Assembly (NCBI GenBank): GCA_913062865.1
Contig: CAJXWO010000022.1
Span: forward strand, 1-40,630
From: an uncultured Paracoccaceae bacterium
GTDB lineage: Bacteria > Pseudomonadota > Alphaproteobacteria > Rhodobacterales > Rhodobacteraceae
Length of the DNA: 40,630 nucleotides
Direction: 5' to 3'
Shown: positions 1 through 8,031 of the stretch, in pieces
Numbering within the stretch: position 1 is the first letter of the stretch
How the letters are laid out: each line of letters opens with the position of its first letter
The notes under the pieces: generated by a model
Told to the model about the DNA's origin: nothing
What the model saw: only the letters and a program-made list of their open reading frames with translations
The model's database searches: none
Translations under genes and position numbers: made by a program

Positions 1-75
<75 letters not shown>

Positions 76-108
76 AGACAGGAACGCCAGTCGGCGTCGT
101 GGGCGGGT

Positions 109-136
109 GATTAGACCCAAACCGGCGGGGGTGCAA
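109..136 (-). promoter_or_regulatory. possible promoter of tRNA-Thr
   Basis: On the minus strand, TTGCAC (131-136) precedes TCTAAT (110-115) with a short 15-base spacer; shifting the -10 to CTAATC gives 16. It lies about 35 bases upstream of the mature tRNA 5' end, a sensible distance for a tRNA promoter. The spacing is short, so this is tentative. Confidence 0.35.
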
Positions 137-236
137 GCTCAAATCTTTGCCGACTTGCCCGCTGTCCCATGGGGCATCGCAGCGGTTGCGCAGGGGGGTG
201 TCTGGACCCGCCCAGCACCCTGCGCTACAAGGCGCC

Positions 237-404
237 ATGGCGCAGGACAAGACTGATCAGGGCAGTTCCTCACCCCCCGCCAAGGCGGGCAGCGGGAACG
301 TGCGCGAAGACCGGCTCAAGGCGGCGCTCAAGGCAAATCTCGCCCGGCGCAAGAAACAGGCGCGCGCCCGGGCGGACAAGGACAGTGACACGGCAAAGGG
401 CTAG
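237..404 (+). CDS. small basic hypothetical protein upstream of murA
   Basis: This encodes a 55-residue hydrophilic protein without cysteines or a membrane segment. The C-terminal half is very rich in Lys, Arg and Ala ([19 protein letters not shown]) and probably forms a charged helix. I chose the ATG at 237; an in-frame start at 147 would add 30 residues of unlikely composition. It ends five bases before murA and is probably cotranscribed with it. I recall similar small proteins beside murA in Rhodobacterales, but no function is known to me. Nucleic-acid or ribosome binding is possible from charge alone, and that is only inference. Confidence 0.75.
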   Translation: MAQDKTDQGSSSPPAKAGSGNVREDRLKAALKANLARRKKQARARADKDSDTAKG

Positions 405-409
405 GGCAG

Positions 410-1681
410 ATGGATTCGATCTTGGTGATTGGGAACGGCCTGCTTTACGGGCAAATCCCCATTGCGGGCGCAAAGAACGCCTGCCTTGCGCTGATGCCCG
501 CAACGCTTCTGAGTGACGAGCCGCTGACGCTGACCAATGCGCCCCGGCTGAGCGACATCCGCACCATGACCACGCTTTTGCAATCGCTGGGCGCGGAAGT
601 CACCGCGCTGGCCGATGGCAAGGTGCTCGCTCTGTCGAGCCATGCCATCGACAACCACCGCGCGGATTACGACATCGTGCGCAAGATGCGCGCCTCGATC
701 CTCGTGCTGGGCCCGATGTTGGCCCGCGAGGGGCACGCGGTCGTCTCGCTGCCCGGGGGCTGCGCGATAGGAGCGCGGCCGGTGGACCTGCACCTGCGTG
801 CGCTCGAAGCCATGGGCGCCGAGCTTGACCTGCGCGATGGCTATGTCCACGCCAAGGCCCCTGCGGGCGGTCTGAAGGGCGGCACCATCGACTTTCCCAT
901 CGTTTCGGTCGGGGCCACGGAGAATGCGCTGATGGCGGCGACGCTGGCTCGAGGGACGACGGTCATCAAGAACGCGGCGCGCGAGCCGGAGATCGTCGAT
1001 CTGGCCCAATGCCTGCGCCGCATGGGCGCCCAGATCGACGGGGACGGCACATCCGAAATCACGGTCGAGGGGGTCGATCGACTGGGCGGGGCGACCCATC
1101 CGGTGGTGACCGACCGGATCGAGCTCGGCACCTACATGCTGGCCCCCGCCATCGCGGGCGGCGAGGTGGAGCTTTTGGGTGGACGCATCGACCTGGTCGG
1201 CGCGTTCTGTGAAAAGCTGGATGCGGCCGGCATTTCGGTCGAAGAGACCGAGGCAGGGCTCAAGGTCAGCCGCAAGAACGACCGCGTGCAGGCCGTGGAT
1301 GTGACCACTGAGCCGTTTCCGGGCTTTCCAACCGATCTTCAGGCGCAGATGATGGCGCTCCTGTGCACCGCCAAAGGCACCAGCGTTCTGGAAGAAAAGA
1401 TCTTTGAGAACCGCTTCATGCATGCGCCGGAACTGATGCGCATGGGCGCGCGGATCGACGTGCAGGGCGGCACGGCCTCGGTGAGCGGGGTGGAGCGTCT
1501 CAAGGGCGCGCCCGTCATGGCCACCGACCTGCGCGCCAGCGTGTCGCTGATCCTGGCGGGGCTCGCCGCCGAGGGCGAGACACTGGTGAACCGCGTCTAC
1601 CACCTGGATCGCGGCTACGAGCGGGTCGAGGAAAAGCTGTCGGCCTGCGGGGCCCGGATCGAACGGATCCGTGTGTCGTGA
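410..1681 (+). CDS. murA: UDP-N-acetylglucosamine 1-carboxyvinyltransferase MurA
   Basis: MurA transfers enolpyruvate from phosphoenolpyruvate to UDP-GlcNAc, the first committed step of cytoplasmic peptidoglycan precursor synthesis. The 423-residue length is normal for the family. The substrate-binding GAKNA (Lys22-Asn23) is present. The catalytic loop [15 protein letters not shown] contains the nucleophilic Cys118 that fosfomycin alkylates; some bacteria have Asp here, so this protein is predicted to be of the fosfomycin-sensitive type. The start ATG lies five bases after the small basic gene, and the stop overlaps the GTG start of the DUF2948 gene, which indicates an operon. Confidence 0.97.
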   Translation: MDSILVIGNGLLYGQIPIAGAKNACLALMPATLLSDEPLTLTNAPRLSDIRTMTTLLQSLGAEVTALADGKVLALSSHAIDNHRADYDIVRKMRASILVLGPMLAREGHAVVSLPGGCAIGARPVDLHLRALEAMGAELDLRDGYVHAKAPAGGLKGGTIDFPIVSVGATENALMAATLARGTTVIKNAAREPEIVDLAQCLRRMGAQIDGDGTSEITVEGVDRLGGATHPVVTDRIELGTYMLAPAIAGGEVELLGGRIDLVGAFCEKLDAAGISVEETEAGLKVSRKNDRVQAVDVTTEPFPGFPTDLQAQMMALLCTAKGTSVLEEKIFENRFMHAPELMRMGARIDVQGGTASVSGVERLKGAPVMATDLRASVSLILAGLAAEGETLVNRVYHLDRGYERVEEKLSACGARIERIRVS

Positions 1682-2157
1682 CCGATGATGCCCGTTTCGA
1701 AGACGGGGCCGAGACGCCCCTGAACCTGGGCGCGGTGGATTCCGAGGATCTGAAAATCCTGTCTGCCCTGGCCCAGGATGCTGTCTTTCCCATCACCGAA
1801 ATGCGTTGGCAGGCGCGCGAGCGTCGCTTCGCGCTGCTGCTCAACCGCTTCCGCTGGGAGGATGTGCCCGCCGCCGAGCGCCGAAAGCGCCAGCCCGAGC
1901 GGGTGCAGGCGGTGTTGTCCTTCGAAGGCGTGACGCGCGTGGCCTCGCAGGGGATCGACCGGTCGGACGGCGACACGATCCTGTCGCTGCTGGCGGTGGA
2001 GTTTGCCGAGACCGACGCGCCTTCGGGCCATGTGACGCTGGTGCTGGCCGGTGACGGTGCGATCCGGCTCGAGGTCGAGGCGCTGGAGGCCCGCCTGCGC
2101 GACGTGACACGGCCCTATCTGGCGCCGTCGGGCCATGTGCCCCGGCACGGGGATTGA
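1678..2157 (+). CDS. DUF2948 family protein
   Basis: This is a 159-residue soluble protein starting at GTG 1678, which overlaps the murA stop codon as GTGA, so translation is probably coupled. The N-terminal part ([20 protein letters not shown], then [12 protein letters not shown]) matches what I remember of DUF2948, a family found mainly in Alphaproteobacteria and often next to murA or hisD. There is no signal peptide, membrane segment or recognisable catalytic motif. The function is unknown; the tie to murA is positional only. Confidence 0.85.
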   Translation: MTDDARFEDGAETPLNLGAVDSEDLKILSALAQDAVFPITEMRWQARERRFALLLNRFRWEDVPAAERRKRQPERVQAVLSFEGVTRVASQGIDRSDGDTILSLLAVEFAETDAPSGHVTLVLAGDGAIRLEVEALEARLRDVTRPYLAPSGHVPRHGD

Positions 2158-2278
2158 CCGAAATGAGCGCTTCCGCGCGCTTTCATTCTGAAATCTGCAC
2201 GGTGACGCGCCGCTATGTCCGTCGCGCCCGCTGTGGGTGCGTCCCGAGGTATTTTTGCCAAGAAGAAGGGCTGGGTGC

Positions 2279-2572
2279 GTGAGCCGCAAGGATCCGCGAC
2301 GGGTTTTGATGGTGCCGCTGTCGGCGGAACTGCGCGCGGCCTTGCGGGCAGAGGCTCGGGGGCGGTCGCTGGGCGATCGGGTACGGAGGCTCATGGGCCC
2401 CGCGCTGGCCGGGGAGGTGCCGGAGGTGGACGTGCCCGGAACCGGCGGCTGCCTGCCCGTGCAACTGCCCAAGCGGGACCGCGCACGTCTTGCGGCGCTG
2501 GCGCAGGCCCGGGGCATTGCGCCGGAGCGGTTGTGCGCAGGGCTTCTGGCGCGGTCGCTCGGGGTCGCGTGA
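2279..2572 (+). CDS. hypothetical protein upstream of phnM
   Basis: This encodes a 97-residue protein starting at GTG 2279. The TGA stop shares one base with the ATG of phnM, a tight arrangement that supports it being real and cotranscribed. It is very rich in Ala, Arg and Leu. It appears to contain two related segments of the form VPLSAELRAALRAEARGRS and VQLPKRDRARLAALAQARG, each followed by a short helix ending at RRLMG or ARSLG. This looks like an internal duplication of a small helical unit, reminiscent of ribbon-helix-helix or antitoxin-like folds. I do not recognise the family. A link to phosphonate metabolism is inference from position. Confidence 0.6.
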   Translation: MSRKDPRRVLMVPLSAELRAALRAEARGRSLGDRVRRLMGPALAGEVPEVDVPGTGGCLPVQLPKRDRARLAALAQARGIAPERLCAGLLARSLGVA

Positions 2573-3711
2573 TGGAGCTGCGGCTGGACGGCGCCCGTGT
2601 GCTCTGGCCCGATGGGTTCGGCCCCGGGGCTGTCGGTGTCTCGGGCGGGGTGATCGTTGAGGGCGGCGCGGGCCGGCCGGTCGATCTGTCGGGCTTCGAC
2701 CTCTTGCCCGGGATCGTGGACATTCATGGTGACGGGTTCGAACGGCACCTGGCGCCGCGGCGCGGGGCGCTGCGCGACGCCGATCACGGAATCGTCGCGC
2801 TCGAGGCGGAGCTGGCCGGGAACGGGATCACCACCGCCGTGCTGGCGCAGTTTTACAGCTGGGAAGGCGGCATGCGCGGGCCCGAGGCGGCAGCGCGGCT
2901 GGCCGGGGCCGTGGCGGAAGCGCGCGCGCGGCTCTTGTGCGATCTGCGGCTCCAGCTGCGGCTCGAGACCCACATCATCGACGCCTATCCGGAGGCCGAG
3001 GCACTGATCGACAGGGCAGGCATCGGCTATGTCGTCTTCAACGATCACCTGCCCCACGCGGCGCTGTCGGCGGGCAAGCGGCCGCCGCGGCTGACCGGGC
3101 AGGCGCTGAAGGCCGGGTGCAACCCGGACAAGTACCTGGCACGGATGCAAGCCTTGCATGACATGGGCCCGCAGGTGCCCGGGGCGCTGACAGCGCTTGC
3201 CGCGCGACTGGCGGCCAAGGGAATCCGTATGGGCAGCCATGACGATGCCACGGTGGAGACGCGGGAGTGGTACCGGGGGATCGGGGCCGGGATTTCAGAG
3301 TTTCCGGAAACCCGGGACGCGGCGGAGGCCGCCCGGCAAGGCGGCGATTTCATCGTCATGGGCGCGCCCAACGTGGTGCGCGGCGCAAGCCACGCGGGCA
3401 AGATCAGCGCGCGTGAGGTGATCGAGGCGGGGCTCTGCGATGCGCTGGCCTCGGATTATCACTACCCTGCGCCGTTACGGGCGGTGCTGGACATGGACAT
3501 GCTGGGCATTCTGCCGCTGGAGCGCGGCTGGCGGTTTCTGTCTGCGGGGCCTGCGCAGGGGCTTGGCCTGACGGACCGGGGCCGGATCGCGCCGGGGCTG
3601 AGGGCGGACCTGGTGATACTTGACCCCGCGACGGGGCAGGTGGGGGCCACGATCGCAGGCGGGCGCATCGCCTACCTGCGCGGCGACTGTGCGGCACGGT
3701 TCATGGGCTGA
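2572..3711 (+). CDS. phnM: alpha-D-ribose 1-methylphosphonate 5-triphosphate diphosphatase (PhnM)
   Basis: PhnM is an amidohydrolase-superfamily enzyme that removes pyrophosphate from ribose 1-methylphosphonate 5-triphosphate in the C-P lyase pathway for phosphonate use. The 379-residue length is typical. The N-terminal metal-binding DIHGD (Asp50-His52-Asp54) follows LLPG, and later come GSHDDATVE and the family-typical ASDYHYPA near the C-terminus. Other phn genes (phnG-L, phnN) are not in this window, so the gene stands apart from a C-P lyase operon here. It converges on purK with only four bases between the stops. An amidohydrolase paralogue with another substrate cannot be excluded. Confidence 0.88.
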   Translation: MELRLDGARVLWPDGFGPGAVGVSGGVIVEGGAGRPVDLSGFDLLPGIVDIHGDGFERHLAPRRGALRDADHGIVALEAELAGNGITTAVLAQFYSWEGGMRGPEAAARLAGAVAEARARLLCDLRLQLRLETHIIDAYPEAEALIDRAGIGYVVFNDHLPHAALSAGKRPPRLTGQALKAGCNPDKYLARMQALHDMGPQVPGALTALAARLAAKGIRMGSHDDATVETREWYRGIGAGISEFPETRDAAEAARQGGDFIVMGAPNVVRGASHAGKISAREVIEAGLCDALASDYHYPAPLRAVLDMDMLGILPLERGWRFLSAGPAQGLGLTDRGRIAPGLRADLVILDPATGQVGATIAGGRIAYLRGDCAARFMG

Positions 3712-3715
3712 GCGC

Positions 3716-4792
3716 TCATCGGCCCAGCGGTGTCACCCGGTTAATATGGCCCATCTTGCGGCCTGGCTTGACCTGCGTCTTGCCATAGAGATGCAGCGCT
3801 GCGGCGCTGTCGCGCGCGATCTCGGACAGCCGGTCTATATCGGCGCCGATCAGGTTCTCCATCACCACATCCGCGTGGCGGGTCCCGTCGCCCAGGGGCC
3901 AGCCCGCGATGGCGCGGATATGCTGCTCGAACTGGTCGATGGCGCAGCCGTTCTGGGTCCAGTGCCCGGAATTGTGCACGCGTGGGGCGATCTCGTTCAC
4001 GACAAGGCCCTGTTCGGTCACGAAAAGCTCCACCCCCATGACGCCCACATAGTCGAGCGCGTTCAGGATCCTGCCCGCCAGCAGCACCGCATCGGTGCGC
4101 TGGGCGGTCGACAGGCGCGCGGGTACCGTTGTGCTGCGCAGGATACCGTCGCGGTGCAGGTTTTCGCCCGGGTCGTAGCAGGCGACCTCTCCGCCCAGGC
4201 CGCGCGCGGCGATGACCGAGACCTCGTGGCTGAACGCGACAACCCCTTCGAGGATCGCGGGCGCATCGCCGATTTCGGCCATGGCATGGGCGGCCTCGTC
4301 AGGAGATGTCAGCCGCACCTGCCCCTTGCCGTCATAGCCGAAGCGGCGGGTCTTCAGGATCGACGGCGTGCCGATCTGGGCCAGGGCCGCGGCCAGTTCG
4401 CCGCTGTCGCCCACGGCGGCATAGGGCGCGGTGGCAAGACCCAGATCGGTCAGGAACCGTTTCTCGGTCAGCCGGTCCTGGCTCACGCGCAGCGCCTCGC
4501 GGCCCGGGCGGATCGGGCGCAGCGCCTCGATCACATCGAGCGCGTCGGTCGGGATGTTCTCGAACTCGTAGGTGACGATATCGCAGGCTTCGGCGAAGCG
4601 GCGCAGCGCCTCGGCATCGTCATAGGCGGCCTTGAGGTGGAAATTGGCAACATGGGAGGCAGGGCAATCGCCCGCGGGGTCGAAGACGCAGGTCTTGTAG
4701 CCCAGCCGTGCGGCGGCGACCGACAGCATGCGGCCCAACTGGCCGCCACCGAGAATGCCGATGGTCGCGCCTTGGGTCAGGAGGTCAGTCAC
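3716..4792 (-). CDS. purK: 5-(carboxyamino)imidazole ribonucleotide synthase PurK
   Basis: PurK is the ATP-grasp enzyme that makes N5-CAIR from AIR, bicarbonate and ATP in purine biosynthesis. The N-terminal [21 protein letters not shown], the ATP-grasp lysine region [12 protein letters not shown] and the C-terminal [11 protein letters not shown] are all characteristic. I start it at GTG 4792, giving 358 residues that begin MTDLL; upstream in-frame codons would run deep into purE. The start overlaps the end of purE by eight bases, so the two are translationally linked in the classical purE-purK order. Confidence 0.96.
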   Translation of the reverse strand: MTDLLTQGATIGILGGGQLGRMLSVAAARLGYKTCVFDPAGDCPASHVANFHLKAAYDDAEALRRFAEACDIVTYEFENIPTDALDVIEALRPIRPGREALRVSQDRLTEKRFLTDLGLATAPYAAVGDSGELAAALAQIGTPSILKTRRFGYDGKGQVRLTSPDEAAHAMAEIGDAPAILEGVVAFSHEVSVIAARGLGGEVACYDPGENLHRDGILRSTTVPARLSTAQRTDAVLLAGRILNALDYVGVMGVELFVTEQGLVVNEIAPRVHNSGHWTQNGCAIDQFEQHIRAIAGWPLGDGTRHADVVMENLIGADIDRLSEIARDSAAALHLYGKTQVKPGRKMGHINRVTPLGR

Positions 4793-5273
4793 GGGCGGGC
4801 TCCTCGGGGATGGAGGCCGAAAGCGCCGCGCGCCAATCGTCCAGACGCTGGGCGAGCGCGGGATCGCCATTGGCGAGGATCGCCGCGGCCATCAGCCCGG
4901 CATTTGCTGCGCCCGGCGCACCGATGGCCATGGTCGCCACGGGAAAGCCGCGCGGCATCTGCAGGATGGAATACAGGCTGTCCACGCCCGACAGCGCCCT
5001 GGTTTGCACCGGTACGCCGATCACCGGCACGCGGGTCTTGGATGCCATCATGCCGGGCAGGTGCGCCGCGCCGCCCGCGCCTGCGATAATGACCTGAAGC
5101 CCGCGGTCCACGGCGGTCTTGCCATAGTCCCACAGCCGGTCAGGGGTGCGGTGGGCCGAGACGATCCGGGTCTCGTAGGGCACGGCGAGGGAATCCAGCA
5201 TCTCGGCTGCCTCTTTCATGGTCGGCCAGTCGGACTGGCTGCCCATGATGATTCCGACCTTGATCTGCGACAT
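4785..5273 (-). CDS. purE: N5-carboxyaminoimidazole ribonucleotide mutase PurE
   Basis: PurE converts N5-CAIR to CAIR, the step after PurK. The protein has 162 residues, the usual size of class I PurE. It shows the phosphate-binding GSQSDWPTM near the N-terminus, [13 protein letters not shown] with the catalytic His, and [11 protein letters not shown]. It is the first gene of a two-gene operon with purK. A good sigma-70-type promoter lies immediately upstream (5300-5327). Confidence 0.97.
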   Translation of the reverse strand: MSQIKVGIIMGSQSDWPTMKEAAEMLDSLAVPYETRIVSAHRTPDRLWDYGKTAVDRGLQVIIAGAGGAAHLPGMMASKTRVPVIGVPVQTRALSGVDSLYSILQMPRGFPVATMAIGAPGAANAGLMAAAILANGDPALAQRLDDWRAALSASIPEEPARD

Positions 5274-5299
5274 CTGCCCCTCCGCACGTCAGAGCGGGC

Positions 5300-5327
5300 A
5301 CTATAGCGGCCTGCCCGTCAGGGGCAA
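5300..5327 (-). promoter_or_regulatory. promoter of purEK
   Basis: On the minus strand, TTGCCC (5322-5327) and TATAGT (5300-5305) are separated by 16 bases. The -10 lies about 27 bases upstream of the purE ATG. The -35 abuts the stop codon of the DUF465 gene, so purEK can be transcribed independently of it. Confidence 0.55.
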
Positions 5328-5552
5328 TCAGGCAATGATATCGGGCAGAAGCCGATCCTCGATCGCGGCGATCCGGTCCTTGAGCATCAGCTTTTTCTTC
5401 TTGAGTCGCTGCAGCGTGATCTGGTCGGCGGTGCCGGTGCCCTGCATCGCGCGGATCGCCTCGTCGAGGTCGCGATGTTCGCGGCGGAACACCTCGAGCT
5501 CGACCCGGAGCACGTCATCTGTCTTCATCGCAAGATCGGAATGGGCATTCAT
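5328..5552 (-). CDS. DUF465 (YdcH-like) small coiled-coil protein
   Basis: This 74-residue, highly charged, helical protein has the DUF465 pattern: an N-terminal half with LEVFRREHRDLDEAIRAM, then QRLKKKKLMLKDRIAAIE. It is a small helical hairpin without cysteines or a membrane segment. The start could also be the internal Met9 (MKTDD). The function of the family is unknown. A second DUF465 protein is encoded at 32446-32622, so the genome carries at least two. It lies upstream of purE on the same strand but purE has its own promoter. Confidence 0.85.
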   Translation of the reverse strand: MNAHSDLAMKTDDVLRVELEVFRREHRDLDEAIRAMQGTGTADQITLQRLKKKKLMLKDRIAAIEDRLLPDIIA

Positions 5553-5616
5553 GACTTTGTCACCCTGTCAAACACCGGAAGGCAAAGATAGTGATTCGAG
5601 GCCGTTTCGCAAAGAC

Positions 5617-5647
5617 CTTGCACCGGATGCATGCGCTGCCCATATTT
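5617..5647 (+). promoter_or_regulatory. sigma-32 (RpoH)-like heat-shock promoter of hsp20
   Basis: CTTGCAC (5617-5623) and CCCATAT (5639-5645) are separated by 15 bases, close to the RpoH pattern CTTGAAA-N11-15-CCCATNT. The predicted transcript would start near 5652, leaving a 55-60-base leader ahead of the Hsp20 gene. The match is by eye; the downstream small heat-shock gene makes it credible. Confidence 0.6.
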
Positions 5648-5651
5648 CTAG

Positions 5652-5711
5652 AGCGGTCGCCATAACGGGGCCGCACCCGGACTGTCGCTTGTCATAAAGG
5701 ACGTGTCGATG
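5652..5711 (+). promoter_or_regulatory. candidate ROSE-like RNA thermometer in the hsp20 leader
   Basis: The last leader hairpin encloses the ribosome binding site. GTCGCT (5684-5689) faces AGGAC (5698-5702): G-C, U-A, C-G, an unpaired G5687, C-G and U-A, with an eight-base loop. The UCGCU segment fits the UYGCU signature that pairs with AGGA in ROSE elements, which control small heat-shock genes in Alphaproteobacteria. An upstream hairpin GCGG...CCGC (about 5653-5674) fits a multi-stem leader. The structure was drawn by hand and not energy-evaluated. Confidence 0.5.
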
Positions 5712-6122
5712 ACGAAACTCACACTGGGCTCTTACCCCCATATGCTCGGGTTCGAGCAACTGGAACGCCTGCTGGAGCGTACAGCGAAATCTGGCAACGA
5801 AGGCTATCCGCCCTACAATATCGAACAGACATCGGACCATTCCTACCGCATCACTCTGGCGGTGGCGGGCTTTGCAGAGGCCGATCTGTCGATCACCGTC
5901 GAGGACCGGCAACTGGTGATCCGGGGCCGTCAATCCGATGAGGATGGCGACCGGGTCTACCTGCATCGCGGCATTGCCGCGCGTCAGTTCCAGCGCAGTT
6001 TCGTGCTGGCCGACGGGGTCGAGGTGGGTGACGCGATCATGGAAAACGGTCTGCTGCATGTCGACCTGCGGCGCCAGCCGGCCGAACAGGTGGTGCAAAC
6101 GATCAAGATCAAGAAGGGGTAA
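5709..6122 (+). CDS. small heat-shock protein, Hsp20 / alpha-crystallin family
   Basis: This is a cytoplasmic ATP-independent holdase chaperone that binds unfolding proteins. It has 137 residues. A short N-terminal arm (MTKLTLGSYPHMLGFEQL) precedes an alpha-crystallin domain of about 90 residues starting near PYNIEQ and including ITLAVAGF and the beta strands LSITVEDRQLVIRG. The N-terminus resembles the IbpA-like class of Rhodobacterales. I use ATG 5709, because AAGGA at 5697-5701 is seven bases upstream; the in-frame GTG at 5703 is too close to it. The stop shares one base with the DUF1150 ATG. Confidence 0.93.
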   Translation: MTKLTLGSYPHMLGFEQLERLLERTAKSGNEGYPPYNIEQTSDHSYRITLAVAGFAEADLSITVEDRQLVIRGRQSDEDGDRVYLHRGIAARQFQRSFVLADGVEVGDAIMENGLLHVDLRRQPAEQVVQTIKIKKG

Positions 6123-6355
6123 TGGATATGCAAACCAAGTATGACGTCTTTCCCGAGCAGGCCGCGAACATCGTCTATGTCCGGCCCGTTGCGGTTTCGG
6201 AACTGCCCGAAGAGGTGCAGGAGCAGGCGGGCGATGCCGACACGCTTTATGCCGTGCACAATGCCGAGGGAGAGCGTCTCGCGTTGGTCAAGGACCGCAA
6301 CCTGGCTTTCGTTCTCGCGCGTCAGAACGATCTTGCGCCCGTCACCGTCCACTGA
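6122..6355 (+). CDS. DUF1150 family protein
   Basis: This is a 77-residue acidic protein with the DUF1150 pattern, including NIVYVRPVAVSELPEE and LYAVHNAEGERLALVKDR, followed by FVLARQNDLAPVTVH. The family is small, alphaproteobacterial and commonly encoded directly after an hsp20 gene. The start codon overlaps the hsp20 stop (TAATG), so translation is probably coupled and the gene is expected to be heat induced. Met3 (6128) is an alternative start. The function is unknown; partnership with the chaperone is inferred from gene order. Confidence 0.88.
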   Translation: MDMQTKYDVFPEQAANIVYVRPVAVSELPEEVQEQAGDADTLYAVHNAEGERLALVKDRNLAFVLARQNDLAPVTVH

Positions 6356-6361
6356 TCGGGG

Positions 6362-7245
6362 ATGAGCCGCGTCGCCTTTGACTGGGTGGATGCGTTCACC
6401 GACCGCGCCTTTGGCGGCAATGGTTGCGCGTTGTTCCACGACGCAGGCCATCTGGACGATGACACCTGCATGGCCATCGTCCGCGAAACCTCGCTGGTCG
6501 AATGCACCTTTGTCGAACCCTCCGAGCGCGCCGATTTCAAGGTCCGCTATTTCCTTGCCGCGCGCGAGATCCCCTTTGCGGGTCATCCGACATTGGCGAC
6601 AGCCGCCGCACTGGTTGACCGTGGCCTGGTGCCGGGCGACCGCGTGGCTTTCGAAACCGGGGCCGGGATCGTGCCCGTCGACGTGGTGAGCCGGGGTGCC
6701 GTGCCGGTATGCGCCATGACCCAGGTGGCCCCCGTTTTCGACGAGGCACTGTCCCGCGGACTGGTGGCCGAGGTGGTGGGTCTGGCGCCCGAGGACATCA
6801 TCGGGCAGCCGCAGGTCGTGTCGACCGGGCTGCCTTTTTGCATCACCGTCATCGACAGCGCATAGGCGTTGCGCCGCGCCCGACTGAACCTCGACGCGCT
6901 GGCACGGTTCCGTGCGCAGGTCAGCCATGCGGATGCCGACGTGATGGAGCCCTTTCTGGTCACCCTGAACGGCGCGACCGACGCGGGGGACACGTTTTCG
7001 CGCCTTTTGCTCGCCCCGCCAAGCCCGCCCGAGGATCCCTTCACCGGGTCCGCCACGGGGGCCATGGCCGCCTATCTCTGCATCATGGGTTGATCGAAAG
7101 CCCCATCCTGACCGCAGAGCAGGGCCATTGGATGGACCGCCCAGGCCAGGCGCAGGTCGAGGTGCTGGGCCCGCGCGATGCGCCCACGGGCGTGCGGGTG
7201 GCCGGGCCGTCGAAGGTGCTGATGCGCGGTGAGATTGAACTCTAG
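6362..7245 (+). pseudogene. PhzF-family isomerase, disrupted by a TAG codon and a frameshift
   Basis: PhzF-like proteins are diaminopimelate-epimerase-fold isomerases. Here the N-terminal 167 codons read intact with SLVECTFVEPSE (catalytic Glu region) and FAGHPTLATAAAL. An in-frame TAG follows at 6863-6865. The frame continues as ALRRARLNLDAL to DPFTGSATGAMAAYL and stops at 7091-7093. The expected continuation HHGLIESPILTAEQGHW is in another frame, so one base appears to be missing near 7079-7081. Consistently, the span is 884 bases, one short of a multiple of three. The last bases overlap the convergent glycosyltransferase gene. Two independent lesions suggest decay, although sequence error is possible. 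Confidence 0.88.
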
Positions 7246-7955
7246 ATAGGCGGCCAGACGTCAAAGCGCTCTGCGGCCAGCATGACCGTTTCCCGATAGA
7301 GGGCCGCGCGCCCCCGTCCGTCAAAGCGCGCATCCTGCAACCCCTCTGGCCGGTCAAGCGGCGTGACGGCCGCGCGTGCAGCCGGGGCCAGTGCGATCGG
7401 CACTCCTCGTGCAGCGAACTGGGCCGACAGCCACAGGTCGTCGGCCGCAAAGGCCGCCTGCGGCGGCGGGACCAACCGCGCGCCGAGGGCCGCGACCGGG
7501 ACGAGGACACCGCCGAAGCCCTGCGCGACATCCGTCCAGCCGTCCTTCGCCGACGGATCCGGCCGCACGGGGCGGCGCTTCAGCCGTGCGATGTCAAAGC
7601 CCGATGCCGCGACGATGGCGGGGCGTGTCAACCGGGCGGCCGCACCCTCGAGCTCTGACAGCCAGCCGTCGCCGTAAAGGCAATCGTCGTCGCAATAGAC
7701 GACGCGCGACGCGTCGGGCCAGGCGTCGAGCGGGGCCAGGAGCTTGGTCGCGGGGCCATGATCGGTGCCGGTGCGCAAGAGCGTGACCCCCGCCGGCAGG
7801 GCGGGCGGATCGACCTGCCCGGGAAAGCGGCGATACGCGCGCGGCAGGGCCAGGACGACCCGGTCCGGGGCCGGACGCTGGGCCAAAAGGCTTTCCAGCA
7901 CGGGCCCAAGCCCGCCAAAGCGCGGCGGGACCGATGTCAGGCTGACGATGCGCAT
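7242..7955 (-). CDS. glycosyltransferase-like protein
   Basis: This 237-residue protein starts like a GT-A glycosyltransferase (MRIVSLTSVPPRFGGL, then VVLALPRAYRRFP). It contains HGPATKLLAPLD and a nucleotide-sugar-type acidic motif YCDDD at Asp89-Asp91. There is no signal peptide or membrane segment, so it should be cytoplasmic. The acceptor and donor cannot be named. No polysaccharide gene cluster surrounds it, so it may be an orphan. Its stop overlaps the end of the phzF pseudogene by four bases, tail to tail. Confidence 0.75.
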   Translation of the reverse strand: MRIVSLTSVPPRFGGLGPVLESLLAQRPAPDRVVLALPRAYRRFPGQVDPPALPAGVTLLRTGTDHGPATKLLAPLDAWPDASRVVYCDDDCLYGDGWLSELEGAAARLTRPAIVAASGFDIARLKRRPVRPDPSAKDGWTDVAQGFGGVLVPVAALGARLVPPPQAAFAADDLWLSAQFAARGVPIALAPAARAAVTPLDRPEGLQDARFDGRGRAALYRETVMLAAERFDVWPPI

Positions 7956-8031
7956 GGGGCGGATATAAAGCAGACGGGCCGCACCCGGAAAGGCGCGGCC
8001 CGCTCATCCACCCCTTTGGGGGGTCTTCGCA

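Noticed and set aside
7975-8002. Intrinsic terminator after sat/cysC (CGGGCCGC...GCGGCCCG)
   Set aside because: The 8-bp stem is real, but the loop has 12 bases and no T-run follows, so I did not list it as a terminator.
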